Of a stretch of 64,000 bases of DNA, positions 18,131 through 26,725 are shown one piece after another. Every line of letters starts with the position of its first letter. The first letter of the stretch is position 1. The stretch is taken from assembly GCF_900142665.1 (NCBI RefSeq), contig NZ_FRBR01000003.1:1-64000 (forward strand), read 5' to 3'. Made by a program: the position numbers and the translations under genes. The DNA comes from Roseovarius pacificus. Lineage in GTDB: Bacteria; Pseudomonadota; Alphaproteobacteria; Rhodobacterales; Rhodobacteraceae. The notes below the pieces were generated by a model that was not told the origin of the DNA, searched no databases, and saw only the letters and a list, made by a program, of their open reading frames with translations.

Positions 18131-18457
18131 CTATGCCGGCACCCTGCCCACGAGGCAAAATCGCAGGCGCCCCGCATCGCGGGCGTCCTCGATCCAGCCG
18201 TCGGCACAATCGGCATACATGGCCGCAAAGGCCAGTGTATCGTCCAGATCAATCGCGGGGTCGATATCGGCAAAAAGATACGTGGCCTTGCCCGGTGCCG
18301 TAAAGGCCACCGAGAGGGGCCGTGCGCAGTTCGACATGCAGGCATGGTCCTGCACCTCGAATGCCAGCCCCCGTTGCACCAGCGCAATGCGCAGCCGGGC
18401 GGCAAAGCCCTTGCCGTCCACCCCGTCGCATGTTGAACAAACCACAATCCGGTGCAT
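18131..18457 (-). CDS. DUF1636 family protein (paralogue 2), antisense within the cobalt locus
   Basis: Protein of 108 aa with the DUF1636 pattern: CSTC near residues 8-11 and CMSNCARPLSVAF further on, then a YLFADIDP segment. It is shorter at the C-terminus than the copy at 7557-7931. It is transcribed leftward between the His-rich gene and cobW, both of which run rightward. It therefore has its own promoter in the 72-bp gap before cobW, and its 3' end comes within 5 bp of the His-rich stop. Function unknown; its repeated placement in B12 loci is the main clue. Confidence 0.78.
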   Translation of the reverse strand: MHRIVVCSTCDGVDGKGFAARLRIALVQRGLAFEVQDHACMSNCARPLSVAFTAPGKATYLFADIDPAIDLDDTLAFAAMYADCADGWIEDARDAGRLRFCLVGRVPA

Positions 18458-18529
18458 GTGCGCCGTCCTTTCACGGGTGCCCTAGGCCAAGGCCACCCTG
18501 CTGACAAGCCCTTCTGAGGAGTTGACCAG

Positions 18530-19582
18530 ATGCCCGCAAAAATACCCGCAACCGTCGTCACCGGATTTCTGGGCGCCGGAAAAACCACGCTGATCCGTCA
18601 CATGCTGGAAAACGCGAATGGCAAGCGCATCGCGCTGATCATCAACGAATTCGGCGATCTGGGCGTGGATGGCGGCATCCTCAAGGGCTGCGGCATCGAG
18701 GGCTGCGCCGAGGACGACGTGATGGAATTGTCCAACGGGTGTATCTGCTGCACCGTGGCCGAGGATTTCATCCCCACCATGCAGAAACTGCTGGAGCGCG
18801 AAGACGCCCCCGATCACATCGTGATCGAAACCTCGGGGCTGGCTCTGCCCCAGCCCCTGGTGCGCGCATTCAACTGGCCCGAGATATCCACTCGCGTCAC
18901 CGTGGACGGGGTGGTCACGGTGGTGGATGGCAAGGCCGTGACCGAAGGCCGGTTTGCCCATGACATCGCCGCGGTGGATGCCCAGCGCGCGCAGGACGAG
19001 AACCTCGATCACGAAACACCCCTGTCCGAACTGTTCGCCGATCAGGTGGCCTGCGCAGACATGATCGTGGTGAACAAGGCAGATTTGTTGGGTGAGGACG
19101 AGGCCACAACCCTTGTCGCGCAATTGCGCGATGACAGCCGCGATGGCGTGCAGGTGGTCAAATCGACCATGGGCGCGTTGCCGGTCGATGTCTTACTTGG
19201 GCAGGGCATCGGTGCCGAAACGGATATGGACGCCCGCCACGAGCTGCATCACCATCATCATGACGATGAGGAGGACGATCACCACCATGATCACGATCAC
19301 GACGAGTTCGAATCCTTCGTGGTCACCCGCCCCGAGATCAGTGACCCGGCAACCTTTGCCGAACAGGTTGCCGAAGTGATCCGCGCACATGATATCCTGC
19401 GCCTGAAAGGGTTTGCCGCCGTCGCGGGCAAGCCGATGCGCCTGACCCTGCAAGCCGTCGGCCCACGCGTCGACAGCTATTTCGACCGCCCGTTCGGCAC
19501 AGACCCGCGGGAAACCCGGCTGGTGGTCATCGGACAATCGGGGCTGGACCGAACCGCCATCGAACGGGCATTGTCTGCCTGA
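18530..19582 (+). CDS. cobW: Cobalamin biosynthesis GTPase CobW (G3E family)
   Basis: Metallochaperone-type GTPase of 350 aa. It has the P-loop GFLGAGKTT at 12-20, the metal-binding CICC motif (C71, C73, C74), an NKAD specificity motif (VVNKADLL), and a CobW C-terminal domain. A His/Asp-rich loop at about residues 240-258 (clusters HHHHH and HHHDHDHD) could hold extra cobalt. CobW-type proteins are thought to deliver Co(II) to the CobN chelatase. cobN begins 101 bp downstream on the same strand, consistent with that role. Confidence 0.95.
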   Translation: MPAKIPATVVTGFLGAGKTTLIRHMLENANGKRIALIINEFGDLGVDGGILKGCGIEGCAEDDVMELSNGCICCTVAEDFIPTMQKLLEREDAPDHIVIETSGLALPQPLVRAFNWPEISTRVTVDGVVTVVDGKAVTEGRFAHDIAAVDAQRAQDENLDHETPLSELFADQVACADMIVVNKADLLGEDEATTLVAQLRDDSRDGVQVVKSTMGALPVDVLLGQGIGAETDMDARHELHHHHHDDEEDDHHHDHDHDEFESFVVTRPEISDPATFAEQVAEVIRAHDILRLKGFAAVAGKPMRLTLQAVGPRVDSYFDRPFGTDPRETRLVVIGQSGLDRTAIERALSA

Positions 19583-19683
19583 CGGTTACCCTGTGACAGG
19601 CAGGGCGTAGAGTGCGCCCTGGCCTTTTTCCGGTGCAAACGCTCAATGGCGCGCCGCCGCCGCATGCGAAAGGCTGACTCCTC

Positions 19684-22600
19684 GTGCACCTGCTTGCCGC
19701 CACTCCGGGACAGATCGACGACGGGCAAGAGCCCGTCGATCCTGGCCAGACCCCGGCGGATGTCGTGTTTGTCTCGGCTGCCGATACGGAACTGGCCGCG
19801 CTGTCCGGGGCGCGGGCCGAGATGGAGACACCGCCGACACTGCGGCTGGCCAACCTGACCCATTTACAGCATCCGATGTCGGTCGACCTGCATCTGGACA
19901 ATTGCGCGACGAAATCCCGACTGGTGATCGCGCGGGTTCTGGGAGGCGTCGGGTACTGGAAATACGGGGCCGAGCAATACGCGGCACGGCTTCACGAGGC
20001 AGGCGTGCCGCTGGCGCTATTGCCCGGCGACGACAAACCCGATGCGGAACTGCGCGGCCTGTCCACCGTGGACGACACGGATTACGATGCGCTTTGGGCC
20101 TATCTGGTCGAAGGCGGCCCCGAGAATGCCACCAATTTTCTGTCCTACACCCATGCAATGCTGGAGGGTGGCGAAAAGCCCGCCGCTGCCAGCCCTCTGT
20201 TGCGTGCCGGGGTCTACTGGCCCGGAGCGGGCGTGGCCGATCTGTCGGCGGCACAGGAGGCATGGACGAATGGCGCGCCAGTCGTACCGTTGGTTTTCTA
20301 CCGGGCCCTGGTACAAGGCGCGGGACTGAACCCGATCAACCGTCTGGTCAGGTCGCTGCTGCGCGCCGGTCTGAACCCCCTGCCCGTTTTTGTGGCCTCT
20401 CTGAAAGACCCGGTTTCGGTCGCAACGCTGGAACATCTTTTTAGCGCCGCGCCGCCTTCGGTTATCCTGAACTGCACGTCTTTTGCAGTGGGCTCCCCCC
20501 ATGCGGGCGATGACAGCCCCGACAACCCCCTGACCATGCAGGCGACCCAAGGGGCGCCAGTGTTTCAAGTGGTATTGGCCGGCTCTGGCGAAGAGGCCTG
20601 GAGCGAGGGGCTGACCGGGCTTTCGGCCCGTGACATCGCGATGAACGTGGCCCTGCCCGAGGTCGATGGCCGGGTGCTCTCCCGCGCGGTCAGCTTCAAG
20701 GGCGAGGCGTTTTTCGACGACGCAACCGAGTGCCCCATCGCCACTTACCGTGCACAAGGCGATCGGGTGGAGTTCGTGGCCGAGCTGGCGAAGAACTGGG
20801 CCACCCTGCGCGCCACGACCGAGGACAAGCGCAAGGTGGCGTTGGTGCTGGCGAACTATCCCAACAAGGACGGACGGCTGGCCAATGGCGTGGGGCTGGA
20901 TACGCCTGCGGGCACCGTGCATGTGTTGCGCCTGCTGCAAGAGGTCGGATACCGGGTGACCGACGCCCCCGAAGACAGCGATGCGCTGATGCAGGCGATC
21001 ATGGCCGGTCCGACCAACTGGCTGACCGATCGCGTTGCGCGGCGGGGTGGCGTGCAGCTGTCGATGGCCGAATACCAGATCGAGTACGGCCAGTTGCCGT
21101 GGCTTTTGCGCGAGGCCATGGAAAGCCGGTGGGGTCCGCCCGAAGCGGACCCGTTCTATACCCCCGGCGAGGTGGATTGCGGGCATTTCGCCCTGTCGGT
21201 TCTGGAATTCGGCAATGTGGTCGTGGGCATCCAGCCTGCGCGCGGCTACAATATCGACCCGACCGACACCTACCATTCGCCCGATCTGGTCCCGCCGCAT
21301 AATTACCTGGCCTTCTACATATGGCTGCGCCACCAGTTCCGGGCGCAGGCCATCGTGCATATGGGCAAGCACGGCAATCTCGAGTGGTTGCCGGGCAAGG
21401 CATTGGCCCTGTCGAAAGAGTGCTGGCCCGAGGCCGTGCTGGGACCGATGCCGCATATCTATCCGTTCATCGTCAACGATCCGGGCGAGGGCACGCAAGC
21501 CAAGCGCCGTGCGCAGGCCGTGATCATCGACCACCTGACCCCGCCCCTGACACGCGCCGAAACCTATGGCCCGCTCAAGGATCTAGAGGCGCTGGTCGAT
21601 GAATATTACGAGGCGGCAGGCGTCGATCCGCGGCGCATCGACTATCTGCGCCGGGAAATCCTGTCGCTGAGTTCGGCCACGGGGCTGGACAAGGATGTCG
21701 GCCTGACCGGCGACGACGACGAAACCGATCTGGCCAAACTGGATGCCTATCTGTGCGAGTTGAAGGAGGCGCAGATTCGCGACGGGCTGCATATATTCGG
21801 ACAGTCTCCGGAAGGCGAGCAAGAACGGGATCTGGCCATCGCCCTGTTGCGCGTTCCGCGCGGCGAGGGCAAAGGCAGCGAGGCGTCGCTGATCCGGGCC
21901 TTGGCAGTGGATTGCGGTGTACCCATCGACCCGCTCGATTGTGACATGGCCGCACCCTATGACGGTCCGCGCAATACGATCCTGAAGGGATTGGACGCCG
22001 GTCCTTGGCGCAGCAACGGCGACACGGTCGAACGGCTGGAATTGCTGGCGCGACAGGCGTTCAACTGGAAAGAAGCGCCTGAGCAGTTCCACCAGACGCG
22101 CCCGGTGCTGGAAGAGTTGCATAATATGGTTCTTCCGGTCCTGCGCTCATGTGGTCCTGACGAGGGGCGCGGGCTACTGACCGCCCTTGCGGGGCGGTTC
22201 GTTTCTCCTGCTCCGTCAGGCGCACCGACACGCGGGCGTCTGGATACACTCCCCACCGGGCGCAATTTCTACAGCGTAGACAGCCGCGCCGTGCCAACGC
22301 CAACCGCCTGGGCCCTGGGGTGGAAATCGGCCAATCTGCTGATCGAGAAGCACCTGCAAACGCATGGTGACTGGCCCCGCACGATGTTGTTGACCGCATG
22401 GGGCACCGCCAACATGCGCACGGGTGGGGACGATATCGCGCAGGCCATGGCCCTGATGGGGGTGAAACCGAAATGGGACGCCGCCAACCGGCGGGTCACC
22501 GGCTTCGAGGTTCTGCCGCAAGGGGTGCTTGGCCGCCCGCGTGTGGACGTCACCCTGCGCATCTCGGGGTTTTTCCGCGATGCCTTTCCCCAGCTTATCA

Positions 22601-23403
22601 CGCTGTTCGACAGCGCCGCGCGCGCGGTGATGAACATGGATGAACCCGAGGATTTGAACCCCGCCGCCAGCCGTGCCCGGACCGAAGGTAACACCACGCG
22701 CATCTACGGCGCCAAGCCGGGGGCCTACGGCGCGGGCCTACAGGCAATGATCGACGAACAGTTATGGTCCGACAAGGCCGATCTGGCAGAGGCTTACCTC
22801 ACATGGGGCAGCTATGCTTATGGCGCACAGGAGGAAGGTCGCGCAGACCGCGAAGGGTTCGAAACCCGTTTGCGCCAGACCGAGGCCATCGTGCAAAATC
22901 AGGACAACCGTGAACATGACCTGCTGGATTCGGATGATTATTACCAGTTCGAGGGCGGGGCGGCGGCGGCGGTCAGCACGCTGCAAGGGCAGGACAGGCC
23001 GATCTATCACAACGACCATTCCCGCCCGGAACGCCCGGTCATCCGCACATTGGAGGACGAGATCGGGCGCGTGATCCGTTCGCGCGTGGTCAACCCGAAA
23101 TGGATCGAAGGGATCAAGCGGCACGGCTACAAAGGGGCGTTCGAGATCGCGGCGACGGTGGATTACATGTTCGCGTTCGCCGCAACCACCGGCGCGGTTC
23201 GCAGCCATCACTTCGATATGGTCGAGGCGGCGTTTCTCGAGGACGAAGACACACGCGATTTCATCGAAGAGCACAACGCCCCCGCCCTGCGCGAAATCGC
23301 ACTGCGCCTGCAAGAGGCAATCGAACGGGGCATGTGGATGCCGCGCTCGAACTCGGCGCGCGCGCGGATCGAGGCAGCAGTGAAAGGCCGGAACACGCCA
23401 TAA
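19684..23403 (+). CDS. cobN: Cobaltochelatase subunit CobN
   Basis: Large cytosolic subunit (1239 aa) of the aerobic ATP-dependent chelatase that inserts cobalt into hydrogenobyrinic acid a,c-diamide, working with CobS/CobT (not in the window). The N-terminal HLLAATPGQIDDGQEPVD block, the central MGKHGNLEWLPGKALALS motif shared with Mg-chelatase BchH/ChlH, and the C-terminal FAATTGAVRSHHFDMVEAAF region identify CobN. The GTG at 19684 aligns with known N-termini. The 3' end is followed 35 bp later by the GFA gene. Presence of CobN marks the aerobic (late cobalt insertion) B12 pathway. Confidence 0.97.
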   Translation: MHLLAATPGQIDDGQEPVDPGQTPADVVFVSAADTELAALSGARAEMETPPTLRLANLTHLQHPMSVDLHLDNCATKSRLVIARVLGGVGYWKYGAEQYAARLHEAGVPLALLPGDDKPDAELRGLSTVDDTDYDALWAYLVEGGPENATNFLSYTHAMLEGGEKPAAASPLLRAGVYWPGAGVADLSAAQEAWTNGAPVVPLVFYRALVQGAGLNPINRLVRSLLRAGLNPLPVFVASLKDPVSVATLEHLFSAAPPSVILNCTSFAVGSPHAGDDSPDNPLTMQATQGAPVFQVVLAGSGEEAWSEGLTGLSARDIAMNVALPEVDGRVLSRAVSFKGEAFFDDATECPIATYRAQGDRVEFVAELAKNWATLRATTEDKRKVALVLANYPNKDGRLANGVGLDTPAGTVHVLRLLQEVGYRVTDAPEDSDALMQAIMAGPTNWLTDRVARRGGVQLSMAEYQIEYGQLPWLLREAMESRWGPPEADPFYTPGEVDCGHFALSVLEFGNVVVGIQPARGYNIDPTDTYHSPDLVPPHNYLAFYIWLRHQFRAQAIVHMGKHGNLEWLPGKALALSKECWPEAVLGPMPHIYPFIVNDPGEGTQAKRRAQAVIIDHLTPPLTRAETYGPLKDLEALVDEYYEAAGVDPRRIDYLRREILSLSSATGLDKDVGLTGDDDETDLAKLDAYLCELKEAQIRDGLHIFGQSPEGEQERDLAIALLRVPRGEGKGSEASLIRALAVDCGVPIDPLDCDMAAPYDGPRNTILKGLDAGPWRSNGDTVERLELLARQAFNWKEAPEQFHQTRPVLEELHNMVLPVLRSCGPDEGRGLLTALAGRFVSPAPSGAPTRGRLDTLPTGRNFYSVDSRAVPTPTAWALGWKSANLLIEKHLQTHGDWPRTMLLTAWGTANMRTGGDDIAQAMALMGVKPKWDAANRRVTGFEVLPQGVLGRPRVDVTLRISGFFRDAFPQLITLFDSAARAVMNMDEPEDLNPAASRARTEGNTTRIYGAKPGAYGAGLQAMIDEQLWSDKADLAEAYLTWGSYAYGAQEEGRADREGFETRLRQTEAIVQNQDNREHDLLDSDDYYQFEGGAAAAVSTLQGQDRPIYHNDHSRPERPVIRTLEDEIGRVIRSRVVNPKWIEGIKRHGYKGAFEIAATVDYMFAFAATTGAVRSHHFDMVEAAFLEDEDTRDFIEEHNAPALREIALRLQEAIERGMWMPRSNSARARIEAAVKGRNTP

Positions 23404-23438
23404 TCGAGCGGCTCAGAGAAACGGCAAGGAGGCCGACC

Positions 23439-23822
23439 ATGAAACGAAAAGGTCATTGCCTGTGCGGCGCAGTCACGTTTGAGCTGAACGGCAGCCATAA
23501 CTGGATCGGACATTGCCATTGCGACAGTTGCCGCCGCGCGACAGGCGCCCCTTTGGTCACGTTTGTCGGCCATCCCGACGGCAATTGGCAATGGACCGGA
23601 ACAGAGCCGAAACACTATGAATCCTCGCCCGGCAATCACCGATATTTCTGCGCGACCTGCGGGAGTTCGGTTGCCTACCGTTCAGACCGCGAGCCGGATG
23701 AGATGCATTTCCATGCGGTGCTGCTGGACGATCCCGACACGCTGTCGCCTGACGAAGTCTTTCACGCGGACGAGCGGCTGTCGTGGATTCCCGAGGCGCT
23801 GCCGGGGTGTCCTCAGGGATAA
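23439..23822 (+). CDS. GFA family zinc protein (CENP-V / glutathione-dependent formaldehyde-activating-like)
   Basis: Protein of 127 aa, beginning MKRKGHCLCGAVTFEL after an AAGGAGG ribosome site. The zinc-binding cysteines of the Mss4-like GFA fold are present: CLCG, CHCDSCR and CATCGS. Members of this family were named for glutathione/formaldehyde adducts, but most have no proven activity. It sits 35 bp behind cobN, perhaps on the same transcript, without obvious functional link. Its last 10 bp overlap the convergent lipoprotein gene. Confidence 0.85.
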   Translation: MKRKGHCLCGAVTFELNGSHNWIGHCHCDSCRRATGAPLVTFVGHPDGNWQWTGTEPKHYESSPGNHRYFCATCGSSVAYRSDREPDEMHFHAVLLDDPDTLSPDEVFHADERLSWIPEALPGCPQG

Positions 23823-24205
23823 GGGCGGCATTCCAACGTACCGTACCCGTCTTTCAGGTCATAGGCATCGCATTCAAGATCCAGCGGGAAAATCTGCCTT
23901 GGGGGCGACCCTGCCCCGCAATCCAGACTGGCCACGAAGACCGCCTGATCGCCCCTCAGCCGACTGACAGCGCACCCGCTGACCCGTTCGATCGCAGCCA
24001 CCGCGCGAGGTGCAACAACAGCGACGCGCGGTGCCCATTCCATATTCAGCCGAATCGCCTGTGCCCGATCACCATCGACACGCACGTCAAAGGTGCTTTG
24101 ATCGACCGATATACGTATGGGCTCGGCCCCGCGAAACGCGGGGCCGGGCGTGTTGCAACCTGCGACGAGCAGGCAAATCACCAAAAGCACCGAGTAACGC
24201 AACAT
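23813..24205 (-). CDS. Hypothetical lipoprotein
   Basis: Unrecognised 130-aa protein. The ATG at 24205 gives a standard lipoprotein signal (hydrophobic residues 5-16 and lipobox VAGC), so residues upstream in the longer open frame are not coding. The mature part has ISVDQSTFDVRVDGDRAQAIRLN, a predicted beta-rich stretch, and four further cysteines that could form disulfides (GCAVSR, DCGAG, ECDAY, ECRPY). A near-CtrA box (TTAA-N7-TTAG) lies 24 bp upstream. Cell-envelope location is likely; the function is unknown. Confidence 0.65.
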   Translation of the reverse strand: MLRYSVLLVICLLVAGCNTPGPAFRGAEPIRISVDQSTFDVRVDGDRAQAIRLNMEWAPRVAVVAPRAVAAIERVSGCAVSRLRGDQAVFVASLDCGAGSPPRQIFPLDLECDAYDLKDGYGTLECRPYP

Positions 24206-24292
24206 CGCGGCAACATGCGCATAGTCGGTTAACAAATCGTTAGCGCAGCCGAATTCTCCGCGACATTCCACCCCAGATACATAATTTTTCCA

Positions 24293-24309
24293 GAATGTAT
24301 TATACATTC
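24293..24309. promoter_or_regulatory. Perfect palindrome, candidate operator A
   Basis: GAATGTAT-T-ATACATTC is an 8+1+8 perfect inverted repeat located 32 bp before the start of the membrane protein gene at 24341. It lies within a short AT-rich stretch that is probably the promoter. Confidence 0.55.
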
Positions 24310-24312
24310 CAA

Positions 24313-24327
24313 ATTCACTATGTGAAT
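24313..24327. promoter_or_regulatory. Perfect palindrome, candidate operator B
   Basis: ATTCAC-TAT-GTGAAT is a second perfect inverted repeat, 3 bp after operator A and 13 bp before the start codon. The ATTC-N7-GAAT layout resembles, with one base less, the ATTC-N8-GAAT sites of ArsR-type sulfur-responsive repressors (SqrR/BigR). This resemblance is an inference. Confidence 0.5.
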
Positions 24328-24340
24328 GCAGGAGCCACCT

Positions 24341-25555
24341 ATGACCCAATATACCACACGACCCGCAGACACTTATTCGCCACTCTACTTTCTCGCATCT
24401 CTTGGCGCAGGGGGGCTGGTGGTTACCTTCTTCATGTACCTGATGTTCTGGGTCCCGTACCAAGGCCGCCCCGTACCGGTGTTCGAGGATGTGACCGGCG
24501 CCCTGGTCTCGGGCAGCCCGGCCTTGCAGGCCGGCATCGTGATTGCATTGATTGGCATCGCGGCAATGGCCTTTCTGAACGTCAAATTGCTGATCTGGAA
24601 CTTCGCCGCCTTACGCGCCTTCCAGAAGACCGAAAGCTACGAGGCGCTGCGCCAAAGCAACGGCGAAACCACCCTGTTGGCCGCACCGCTGGCCAGTGCG
24701 ATGACGATCAATGTGGGCTTCATTGTCGGGCTGGTATTCGTGCCCGGCCTTTGGAGTATCGTGGAATACATGTTCCCTATGGCGCTGCTGGCCTTCCTCG
24801 GCCTCGGAATCTGGGCCTTGCGGCTGATCGGCGGCTTTCTGGGCCGCGTGTTGACGCAGGGTGGTGTCTTCGACGTCACCGCTCACAACTCGTTTGCACA
24901 GCTTCTGCCCGCGTTCGCCGTCTCGATGGTGGGCGTCGGCCTGGCCGCCCCGTCGGCCATGAGCGGAAACACCGTGACGGTAGGTGTCAGCCTTGTGCTG
25001 AGCACCTTTTTCGGGGTCACCGCGATTATCTACACGCTGGTCGCCGCGATCACCGGCTTCAACTCGATGCTGCATCACGGCACCGCGAAAGAGTCAGGAC
25101 CGACCCTGATGGTCGTAGTTCCTATCGTAACCGTGCTGGGTATCCTGTTCATGCGCCAGAACCATGGTCTGCACGTTGCCTTCGACGCCCACGGAACACC
25201 CGGTGAAACACTGGTCTTCCTGTCTCGTCTGCTGGCCATCGAAGTCCTGTTCCTCGCCCTTGGCCTGCTGGTGCTGAAGCGGCAGGGCTATTGGGCCGAG
25301 TTCATTTCGGGCCAGAAAGCCTCGGCCGGGTCCTATGCGCTGATCTGTCCCGGCGTCGCCTTTGCGGTCATGATGCACTTTTTCATCAACAAAGGGCTGG
25401 TGAGCGCCGGTGTGATCGACAAGTTCGGGCTGGCGTTCTGGGGGCTGACAGGCATCGCGATCATCGCGCAATTCATGATGATCTGGCTGGTTCTGAAACT
25501 GAACCGCAAACATTTCAGTCGTGCCGACACCCCGGCCCCCGTCGCCGCGGAATAA
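24341..25555 (+). CDS. Multi-spanning membrane protein, TDT/TsoY-like
   Basis: Inner-membrane protein of 404 aa with about ten hydrophobic segments. The start at 24341 follows GCAGGAGCCACCT, so the in-frame upstream codons are not used. It resembles the TsoY group of TDT-like (tellurite-resistance/dicarboxylate transporter) membrane proteins, with MFWVPYQGRPVP after the first membrane segment, MAFLNVKLLIWN and LHHGTAKESGPTLMVVVPIVTVLGI. I recall that some TsoY relatives are selenoproteins; no in-frame TGA is present here. Substrate unknown; the TDT superfamily includes sulfite and C4-dicarboxylate carriers. It is a single-gene transcript, bounded by two upstream palindromes and a downstream terminator. 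Confidence 0.65.
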   Translation: MTQYTTRPADTYSPLYFLASLGAGGLVVTFFMYLMFWVPYQGRPVPVFEDVTGALVSGSPALQAGIVIALIGIAAMAFLNVKLLIWNFAALRAFQKTESYEALRQSNGETTLLAAPLASAMTINVGFIVGLVFVPGLWSIVEYMFPMALLAFLGLGIWALRLIGGFLGRVLTQGGVFDVTAHNSFAQLLPAFAVSMVGVGLAAPSAMSGNTVTVGVSLVLSTFFGVTAIIYTLVAAITGFNSMLHHGTAKESGPTLMVVVPIVTVLGILFMRQNHGLHVAFDAHGTPGETLVFLSRLLAIEVLFLALGLLVLKRQGYWAEFISGQKASAGSYALICPGVAFAVMMHFFINKGLVSAGVIDKFGLAFWGLTGIAIIAQFMMIWLVLKLNRKHFSRADTPAPVAAE

Positions 25556-25581
25556 CTCAACAGACACCACCTGAAGCATTC

Positions 25582-25613
25582 AGGGCCGTCCCGCACACCG
25601 GGCGGCCCTTTTT
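25582..25613 (+). terminator. Rho-independent terminator after the TDT/TsoY-like gene
   Basis: GC-rich hairpin AGGGCCG(T)CCC - GCACACC - GGGCGGCCCT, with one bulged T, is followed by TTTT, 26 bp after the stop codon. Confidence 0.85.
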
Positions 25614-25682
25614 GCATGCGACACACAAGATCTATAGTCATGGCAGATCATTGGAACCGAAAGAACGCTTTCCGGGACCGGT

Positions 25683-25745
25683 ATGGGGCTGGACGCCTTG
25701 CTAACCGCGTTGATTGCGCCTTATGTCTTGGGCCTGTTCCAATGA
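25683..25745 (+). CDS. Possible 20-aa leader peptide upstream of cobO
   Basis: A 20-codon frame (MGLDALLTALIAPYVLGLFQ) with GGGACC just upstream ends 15 bp before cobO. It is strongly hydrophobic, so it could be a small membrane peptide or a translational leader. Nothing else supports it, and chance is a fair alternative. Confidence 0.25.
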   Translation: MGLDALLTALIAPYVLGLFQ

Positions 25746-25760
25746 AAGGAAACGCGCCAC

Positions 25761-26369
25761 ATGACCGACGACAGCGACCGCCACGCCACCAAGATGGCCA
25801 AGAAAAAGGCCGCCCGAGACAAGATCATGGCCACCAAGACCGACGAAAAGGGCCTGATCATCGTCCACACCGGCAAGGGGAAGGGCAAATCCAGTGCGGC
25901 CTTCGGGATGATCTTTCGCTGTATCGCCCATGACATGAAATGCGCCGTGGTGCAGTTCATCAAGGGCGGGATGAGTACGGGTGAGCGTGATCTGATCCTG
26001 TCGAAGTTTTCCGATAGCTGCGCGTTCCACACCATGGGCGAGGGCTTTACCTGGGAAACCCAGGACCGCGACCGGGATATCGAAATGGCGCAGGCGGCAT
26101 GGGAGAAGGCCAAGGAGTTGATCCGCGACGAGACCAACAAGATGGTCCTGCTGGACGAAATCAATATCGCCCTGCGCTACGATTATCTGGATATCGACGA
26201 AGTGGTACAATTCCTGGCCGAAGAAAAGCCGCACATGACCCATGTCGTTCTGACCGGGCGCAATGCCAAGGACGAGTTGATCGAGATCGCCGATCTGGTC
26301 ACCGAGATGGAACTGATCAAGCACCCGTTCCGTTCGGGCGTCAAGGCACAGATCGGGGTGGAATACTGA
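25761..26369 (+). CDS. cobO: Cob(I)yrinic acid a,c-diamide adenosyltransferase (CobO/BtuR)
   Basis: Cytosolic ATP:corrinoid adenosyltransferase, 202 aa, that adds the upper 5'-deoxyadenosyl ligand to the corrin cobalt in both de novo synthesis and salvage. The P-loop HTGKGKGKSSAAFG (residues 36-49) and the LLDEINIALRYDYLD and VVLTGRNA motifs are diagnostic for CobO-type enzymes. The ATG at 25761 has AAAGGAAA upstream. The stop shares a base with the next gene (TGATG), coupling it to the Lin0512 pair. No B12 box is visible upstream. Confidence 0.96.
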   Translation: MTDDSDRHATKMAKKKAARDKIMATKTDEKGLIIVHTGKGKGKSSAAFGMIFRCIAHDMKCAVVQFIKGGMSTGERDLILSKFSDSCAFHTMGEGFTWETQDRDRDIEMAQAAWEKAKELIRDETNKMVLLDEINIALRYDYLDIDEVVQFLAEEKPHMTHVVLTGRNAKDELIEIADLVTEMELIKHPFRSGVKAQIGVEY

Positions 26370-26725
26370 TGCCCAAACATCGCGTCCTGACCGAATTCGG
26401 CATGGGAACGTCTCTGCGCCGCCGTGACTATACACAGGCGGCCAGGCGTGCGGTGCAGGACGCGCTGTGGCGCAATTCCATCAACATGGCCGAACTATAT
26501 GGTTTCGATAAATCGGCAATGATTCTTGATGTGGAGATCGCCGTGCAGCAGCCCGATGCGGTGGATACCAAGGCGGTGGCCGAAGTCTTCCCGTATGGGC
26601 AGGTCAGCATTACCGCCACGACGGGTGGTCTGGACATCCCGCGCCCCGAGGGGACGGGCAACCCCACGGTCATCGCCAACGCAGCGATTTCCGTCAGCTT
26701 CATGATGGAGCGGATAGATGTCTGA
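26369..26725 (+). CDS. Lin0512 family protein, first copy
   Basis: Protein of 118 aa coupled to cobO by a one-base overlap. It has the Lin0512 features EFGMGTSLRRRDYTQAARRAVQDAL near the N-terminus, a VEIAVQQPDAVDTK strand pair, and a Gly-rich GGLDIPRPEGTGNPTVIANAAI tail. The family has no experimentally assigned function that I know of. The copy resembles the following gene along its whole length, so it is a tandem duplicate. Position after cobO suggests a role in corrinoid handling, but this is inference only. Confidence 0.85.
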   Translation: MPKHRVLTEFGMGTSLRRRDYTQAARRAVQDALWRNSINMAELYGFDKSAMILDVEIAVQQPDAVDTKAVAEVFPYGQVSITATTGGLDIPRPEGTGNPTVIANAAISVSFMMERIDV

